Source of the DNA: Planctomycetota bacterium
GTDB lineage: Bacteria; Planctomycetota; Brocadiia; Brocadiales; Brocadiaceae
Length of the DNA: 38,020 bases
Reading direction: 5' to 3'
NCBI GenBank assembly: GCA_023261485.1
Contig: JAHFOY010000009.1
Span: 1-38,020 of the forward strand
In this document: piece after piece, positions 33,805 to 38,020 of the stretch
Numbering within the stretch: the stretch's first letter is position 1
Layout: every line of letters begins with the position of its first letter
Notes under the pieces: model-generated
Databases searched by the model: none
What the model was told of the DNA's origin: nothing
The model's input: the letters and a program-made list of their open reading frames with translations, nothing else
Made by a program: the position numbers and the translations under genes

Positions 33805-34967
33805 TCCATGGTTTTGGCGATGTGTTGCCAGTCGAATTCCTTCTCTGCCCTGTGTCTTCCAGCCATTCCAAGCCGGTTGGCAAAACTTTTATCTGCCAGG
33901 ATGCGCTCTATGGTATGGGCAATTTCATCTTCGCTCCTGGGATCAACAATGAGTCCTGTTATACCGTCAATCACGGCTTCGCTACTTCCGCCTGAATTGC
34001 CGGCAATTGCAGGTTTCCCGCACGCTCCGGCCTCAAGAAAAACCACGCCAAAGCCTTCGTAATCACCCTTTAGCTGGTCGTGTGATTCCGTTTCGCGGTT
34101 GGGTAGTACAAAGACATTGCAGAGATTATAATAATCCGGCAGCGATTCGTCCAATACGAATCCGGTAAAAATAACGTGGTCGTGAAGTCTTAGTTTATCG
34201 GCCAGATTTTTGAGCCGCTGTTCTTCGCGTCCTTTACCCACAATCATATATATCGTATCGGGAAATCGTTTTGTTACCTGCTTTATGGCCTGAATAACCA
34301 TGTCGTGTCCCTTGCGTTCGTCCAGCCGTCCAACCGTCATAACGACTTGTTTATTCTGCAGACCGTATTTTTCAACCAGACGCGGTGATTTTTCCTGCGG
34401 ATGAAAAAATGCACTATCAACACCCGGTACTATTGTGACCATCTTTTTCCGTGGAATGCCCCATCGCTCAAACTCACACATGGTAAATTCACTGTTCGGA
34501 ACAAGCTCCTCCGCTTCTTTGATGACCTTCTTCATTAACCACGTCATCAACTGTGAATTGCCAAAACGAACGGTTTCAGAACCGTAAACGTATACGCTGT
34601 ACTTTACTCCCAATAGCTTTTTACAGACAAGTCCGGCAGGTCCGGCTGAGAGTATCTGGCCGCAGTGCAATTTTCCGATATTATACTTTCTTGCGTAGCA
34701 GAGCGCATAAAAAATATTGAATATCATCTTCAAAATTTTTGCCCTGCCTGATTCGCCGATGGGAATTCTCTTGCGAATGATGCGGAATGGTTCTTTTCTG
34801 TCAAACTCATCGCATCCGGGCGCTTTTGGGGCTAAAATCATAATCCTTCCGGTTGGAAGGCGTTTCCAGATTTGATAGAAGACCGTGGATATTCCGCTCA
34901 CGATTGGCGGAAAGTCATTGGTAATCAGTAGGCTGATTTTTTTCGAATTTTGAGGTTTGTCGTTCAT
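33792..34967 (-). CDS. Family 4 glycosyltransferase
   Basis: 391 residues, GT-B fold. The N-terminal domain opens LLITNDFPPIVSGISTVF. The C-terminal domain holds VGRLDERKGHDMVIQAI, the GFVLDESLPDYYNLCNVFVLPN stretch and EGFGVVFLEAGACGKP, the E-x7-E donor-binding motif of GT4. It transfers a sugar from a nucleotide or lipid donor, in the cytoplasm. First gene of the minus-strand operon, overlapping the methyltransferase gene. Confidence 0.94.
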   Translation of the reverse strand: MNDKPQNSKKISLLITNDFPPIVSGISTVFYQIWKRLPTGRIMILAPKAPGCDEFDRKEPFRIIRKRIPIGESGRAKILKMIFNIFYALCYARKYNIGKLHCGQILSAGPAGLVCKKLLGVKYSVYVYGSETVRFGNSQLMTWLMKKVIKEAEELVPNSEFTMCEFERWGIPRKKMVTIVPGVDSAFFHPQEKSPRLVEKYGLQNKQVVMTVGRLDERKGHDMVIQAIKQVTKRFPDTIYMIVGKGREEQRLKNLADKLRLHDHVIFTGFVLDESLPDYYNLCNVFVLPNRETESHDQLKGDYEGFGVVFLEAGACGKPAIAGNSGGSSEAVIDGITGLIVDPRSEDEIAHTIERILADKSFANRLGMAGRHRAEKEFDWQHIAKTMECIL

Positions 34968-35240
34968 TCAGGATATTCCGGTTTCTAAATTCTGACTTCC
35001 TGACCGTTTCCAAAATTATAGCCGTATTTCTGAAAATAGACAATCCCTTTCTTGGTGTGAAAATAGAGAATTTTGTTGCCTTTTACTGCAAACTTTCTAC
35101 AATTGCCGCATCATACTGTAATAATGACAAAAGTATGAGTTTTCGTTCAGACACTAATTACTGGAGATGTTGCCGGTAAATGCAGGAAACACGGGAGAAC
35201 GGTTGGCGTGTTGAGGTACGCATGGAAATTGAGGCGAACC

Positions 35241-36014
35241 ATGCTTGAACAGGTTCTTTGCAGGCTAAAGACGGCGACACTCTGGCGTCTCTTTTGGTTT
35301 TCCGTGATTCTGTCGGAACTCCTCACCGCGATAATTGTTCTCCCAATGAGTGTTTTTTTCCAAGGAAGAATAGCCTCGGATTATTTGATTACGGGGAGTA
35401 TTACCGCCTTTTTCGTTTCTTTGATCGTTGTGGTCGTTCTTGTTTTATTAATAAAGGAATTGCGGAAAGATGAAAAGTTCCTGAGCGAGCAGAACCAGAG
35501 GATATTCGAACTGTCAATACGGGACTACCTCACAGAGGTTTTTAATTGCAGGTACTTTTATGAAAGGCTTGAAGAAGAGATAAAGAGGGCGGAACGATAT
35601 AAAAGCGCATTTTCTCTGATAATGCTGGATATAGACCATTTCAAGAAATATAATGATGCACACGGTCATCAGGCTGGCGATAGAGTCCTGAAAGATGTTG
35701 CATCGTTTTTGAAAAAGCATATCAGGGATCATGATTTGATTGCGCGGTACGGGGGCGAGGAGTTTTCGGTAATACTCCCTGAGACCGTTAGGGATGTGGC
35801 CATAAATCTTGCCGAAAGACTGCGGATTGCTGTGTCTGACCAGCCGTTTCCCTTTGTGGAGACGCAACCAGACAAGAGATTAACCGTTAGTATCGGGATT
35901 GCGACGTTTCCGGATGATGCAAAATCCATAGACGACCTTGTAAAAGTGGCAGATCGTGCTTTATATAGGGCAAAGGAAAACGGCAGGAACGGGGTAGAGA
36001 CGGCGGGGGGCTGA
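35241..36014 (+). CDS. Membrane-anchored diguanylate cyclase (GGDEF)
   Basis: 257 residues from the ATG at 35241 (TTGAGG about ten bases upstream); a GTG at 35208 is an alternative. Two membrane helices (about 18-37 and 50-71) precede a short coiled coil and a GGDEF domain. The active-site loop is GGEEF at 171-175, and the inhibitory-site motif RDHD (RxxD) lies five residues before it, so product feedback is expected. DIDHFKKYND and SIGIA are intact. Makes cyclic di-GMP at the membrane. No obvious sensor domain apart from the helices. Diverges from the glycosyltransferase operon across a 240-270 base gap in which I see no further gene. Confidence 0.94.
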   Translation: MLEQVLCRLKTATLWRLFWFSVILSELLTAIIVLPMSVFFQGRIASDYLITGSITAFFVSLIVVVVLVLLIKELRKDEKFLSEQNQRIFELSIRDYLTEVFNCRYFYERLEEEIKRAERYKSAFSLIMLDIDHFKKYNDAHGHQAGDRVLKDVASFLKKHIRDHDLIARYGGEEFSVILPETVRDVAINLAERLRIAVSDQPFPFVETQPDKRLTVSIGIATFPDDAKSIDDLVKVADRALYRAKENGRNGVETAGG

Positions 36015-36149
36015 ATGGGAATGTGATTGTTGGGGTTTGGGGGTATTTTTAGTAATTGCGGGAACGCCGGTAAAATGGTATAAATCACTCGGAAATCAGG
36101 AAAAAGCAAAGGGCGGTCGACTTTCATCTTGCATTCAACTACTAACGAC

Positions 36150-37037
36150 TTAATCCACCATGCCCGTAATTTGACCACTGGATTTGTAAGTCGTGAGTCC
36201 ATTCTTATACCCTCTTACTCCCCAGACCACGATCATGGGGTTGCACCTTTTGCAAGCGGAAAGTATTAGTTGTGTGAAACTTGATATGACAAATGCGGGA
36301 AACAGGTATCGGTTAAAATTTTTCAGGAAAAAAAGCATATTGTTGTGTCCATACCAGTAAAACCACTGTTTGTAGTTCTCAGCACGGCAGCCGCCTTTGG
36401 TGTCTTTTAAATGGATAAGTTCCGCCTTCGGGTCAAAAACGATTTTGTATCCGGCCTTGCGGATGCGCAAACAGAGGTCTGTTTCTTCCAGATGAGCGCT
36501 TCCGCCAAAACGTTCATCGAATCCCCCTGCTTTCACAACAGCTTCCTTCCTGAACGACATATTGCAGCCCTGTGCATGCTCAATGTCCTCTTTTGTAGTT
36601 GCGTCAAAGTTGTCAATAAGGTGCGCATCCCACCACCGAATCTTTCCCGTTTGATATTGAGCAACTGCGTTTTTCCTGTTCGGCAGAATGCGTCCTCCAA
36701 CACCGCCAACGTCTTTGTTCGTATAGTTCTGAAGATGATTTTCTATAAAATTATGGCCTGGAACGACATCGTCGTCGCAAAAGATAATAATTTCACCAAT
36801 TGCCCGCCTTAGTCCGAAATTCCTGGCGTGCGGCAGGCCCTTTACAAATATTTTGTAATAGTGTATCTGCGTGCTGCGGTTCTTGGTGATTTCCATGAGT
36901 TCGCTGCACACTTCGTTGCTCTGGTCTACTACAACAATTTCGACATCTGCAGATAGCTGCCCGATAAGGGTTGCAAGGGTGTTACAGAGCAGCTTCCCTC
37001 GGTTGTATGTGGGGATTATTACGGATGCCTTTATCAT
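36150..37037 (-). CDS. Family 2 glycosyltransferase
   Basis: 295 residues. GT-A fold with SVIIPTYNRGKLL at the N-terminus, FCDDDVVPG as the metal-binding DXD region, and GGSAHLEETDLCLRIRKAGY as the ED(L/C)xLR acceptor region. Residues 230-260 are hydrophobic and may touch the membrane. It follows the DUF218 gene by 45 bases on the same strand, so the pair probably acts in cell-envelope glycan synthesis. Confidence 0.92.
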   Translation of the reverse strand: MIKASVIIPTYNRGKLLCNTLATLIGQLSADVEIVVVDQSNEVCSELMEITKNRSTQIHYYKIFVKGLPHARNFGLRRAIGEIIIFCDDDVVPGHNFIENHLQNYTNKDVGGVGGRILPNRKNAVAQYQTGKIRWWDAHLIDNFDATTKEDIEHAQGCNMSFRKEAVVKAGGFDERFGGSAHLEETDLCLRIRKAGYKIVFDPKAELIHLKDTKGGCRAENYKQWFYWYGHNNMLFFLKNFNRYLFPAFVISSFTQLILSACKRCNPMIVVWGVRGYKNGLTTYKSSGQITGMVD

Positions 37038-37082
37038 AATGACAGGTTTAAGTGTTTCTCCAATATGATTTGAAAAGTCATG

Positions 37083-37703
37083 CTAATAGCGAATCATATA
37101 ATAAACAATTTTTACATATTCGGATAGGACATATCTGATTTTACCGGGCGACCAAAGGCTGCCCAAAGGGAATTCACTATCATCCGCGGCGCTAAAGGTT
37201 AAAGAGACGGAGGTGCCTTTAAAAACCTTCTTGAATATCATGGAGACTCGCCGCATGTGAAAGGGATCGCTTACAATGATGGCTGAATGGAGGCCCGTCT
37301 TTAGCAGGTACTCTTTTACGTATTTTGCGTCTTCATACGTATTCTGTGAGCGTTCTTCAAGAAAGAGGATGTCTTCTGGAATACCGTATAATTTTGCCAG
37401 CATGCCGGCAAACTTGGGTTCTGTCAGCTTAATATCCTTGAATCTTACCTTTATTCCGTCGAATTCCATCTCCTGCCCTGTAAGGATAATTATGGGTGCA
37501 ATGCCTTTTTCGTACAGTTTTACTGCGTGGATAACCCGTCTTACACCCAGACCTCCACCCAGTACCACTATCGCATCGCCTGATTTTTGAGAATCGGTTA
37601 CGATGAGAAATTTTGCAATCGGTTTATGAATAACAAGATATGTAGACACAATCAAAACTATTACAAGAAAAAGAGAGGGTTTTTTGGATAAGATTTTTTT
37701 CAT
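37083..37703 (-). CDS. DUF218 (SanA/ElyC/YdcF-like) membrane protein
   Basis: 206 residues from the ATG at 37703; a TTG at 37781 would add 26 residues of no known similarity. One N-terminal helix (about 9-27) anchors the protein. The DUF218 domain shows AIVVLGGGLGVRRV, KLYEKGIAPIIILTG, ERSQNTYEDAKYVKEYL and IIVSDPFHMRRV. Family members influence envelope integrity and lipid-carrier or peptidoglycan metabolism. Co-directional with the GT2 gene downstream. Confidence 0.88.
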   Translation of the reverse strand: MKKILSKKPSLFLVIVLIVSTYLVIHKPIAKFLIVTDSQKSGDAIVVLGGGLGVRRVIHAVKLYEKGIAPIIILTGQEMEFDGIKVRFKDIKLTEPKFAGMLAKLYGIPEDILFLEERSQNTYEDAKYVKEYLLKTGLHSAIIVSDPFHMRRVSMIFKKVFKGTSVSLTFSAADDSEFPLGSLWSPGKIRYVLSEYVKIVYYMIRY

Positions 37704-37807
37704 GAAAGTGCCATAATAAATGCGATTAATACGGTTATCAGCAGTAATGAACAGTTTATCAGAAACGCTTTCGCGCTGCAATTGACAAAAATATTGTGCA
37801 AGTTTTG

Positions 37808-37836
37808 TTGAAAAATTCTTTTTATTCGTGTATATA
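37808..37836 (+). promoter_or_regulatory. Possible sigma-70 promoter for the terminal plus-strand gene
   Basis: TTGAAA at 37808-37813, 17 bases, TATATA at 37831-37836, in a very AT-rich gap. It would give a leader of about 60 bases before the ATG at 37906. Confidence 0.45.
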
Positions 37837-37905
37837 TATAAGCGTTAACTTGCCCTGCCATCAAGTGACCATCTACTTTGAAATATTTTACCTGTTTACT
37901 TTCAT

Positions 37906-38020
37906 ATGGAACCCGTTAGGCAAAAAATAGACATCGAGAGAGAAATCATTTCCCATATTCAAATCTACCTGATGAACCTTCTGAATTCCCAGGATGTTAT
38001 ATACAATGTAGATGGCGAGG
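37906..38020 (+). CDS. Start of an unidentified gene, cut by the window end
   Basis: An open frame from an ATG at 37906 runs to the last base (38 codons). The first residues are MEPVRQKIDIEREI and a hydrophilic helix follows. No ribosome-binding site is visible, though a promoter-like pair lies upstream. Too short to identify. Confidence 0.4.
   Translation, partial: MEPVRQKIDIEREIISHIQIYLMNLLNSQDVIYNVDGE

Noticed and set aside
1-38020. tRNA or rRNA genes
   Set aside because: I found no cloverleaf-like segment with a TTC-rich T-arm and matching acceptor stem in any gap, and no rRNA-like stretch.

Overview
The window is almost certainly from an anaerobic ammonium-oxidising (anammox) planctomycete of the order Brocadiales. 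The diagnostic block is 31-18777, a one-directional cluster for nitrite oxidoreductase (NXR): nxrC, nxrB, a TorD-type chaperone, a metalloprotease-like protein and nxrA, preceded by a set of c-type cytochromes and a cytochrome bd-like membrane protein. This combination is known from anammox bacteria. The moderate GC, the Planctomycete-type heme domain at 3117-4067 and the many short palindromic repeats fit. I cannot name the genus from sequence alone.

Region 1 (31-10023) holds electron-transfer partners. It opens with a cupredoxin and continues with a 717-residue CydA-like protein without a CydB partner and five c-type cytochromes carrying 2, 1, 2, 4 and 1 CXXCH motifs. The third of these is fused to an NxrC-like heme b domain. 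The region ends with a tandem universal stress protein that carries a C-terminal PCP_red-like module. Region 2 (10020-18880) starts with a near-consensus sigma-70 promoter sitting on the stop codon of that gene, followed by a leader of about 385 bases. It then encodes NxrC, NxrB, the chaperone, the HExxH/zinc-ribbon protein and NxrA. After a hairpin comes a second cupredoxin related to the first, and then a strong terminator. The picture is nitrite oxidation to nitrate by NxrABC, with electrons passed through heme b and then c hemes or copper proteins to membrane carriers.

Region 3 (18969-23073) is housekeeping: a promoter, then overlapping ispG, dxr and an rseP-type site-2 protease with four PDZ-like repeats. 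A 100-base palindromic repeat separates it from an FHA-GAF-AAA+-Fis sigma-54 activator (23284-25218).

Region 4 (25219-30727) is an accessory island. It holds HigB/HigA-ImmA, a SEC-C protein with a possible nuclease core, a DUF433/DUF5615 toxin-antitoxin pair and a YhcG-like (DUF1016) nuclease. All four modules are separated by recurring remnants. Each remnant ends in the last 20-35 codons of what looks like a restriction-type DNA methyltransferase (motif YGLTEDE or a decayed form). This repeat-bounded layout is the most unusual feature of the window.

Region 5 (30728-38020) is mostly minus strand and concerns cell-surface or envelope glycan work: a radical SAM/SPASM protein, a DegT-family aminotransferase, a methyltransferase and a GT4 glycosyltransferase in one overlapping operon. 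A GGDEF diguanylate cyclase on the plus strand follows, then a GT2 glycosyltransferase and a DUF218 (SanA/ElyC-like) protein on the minus strand. A truncated plus-strand gene runs off the end.
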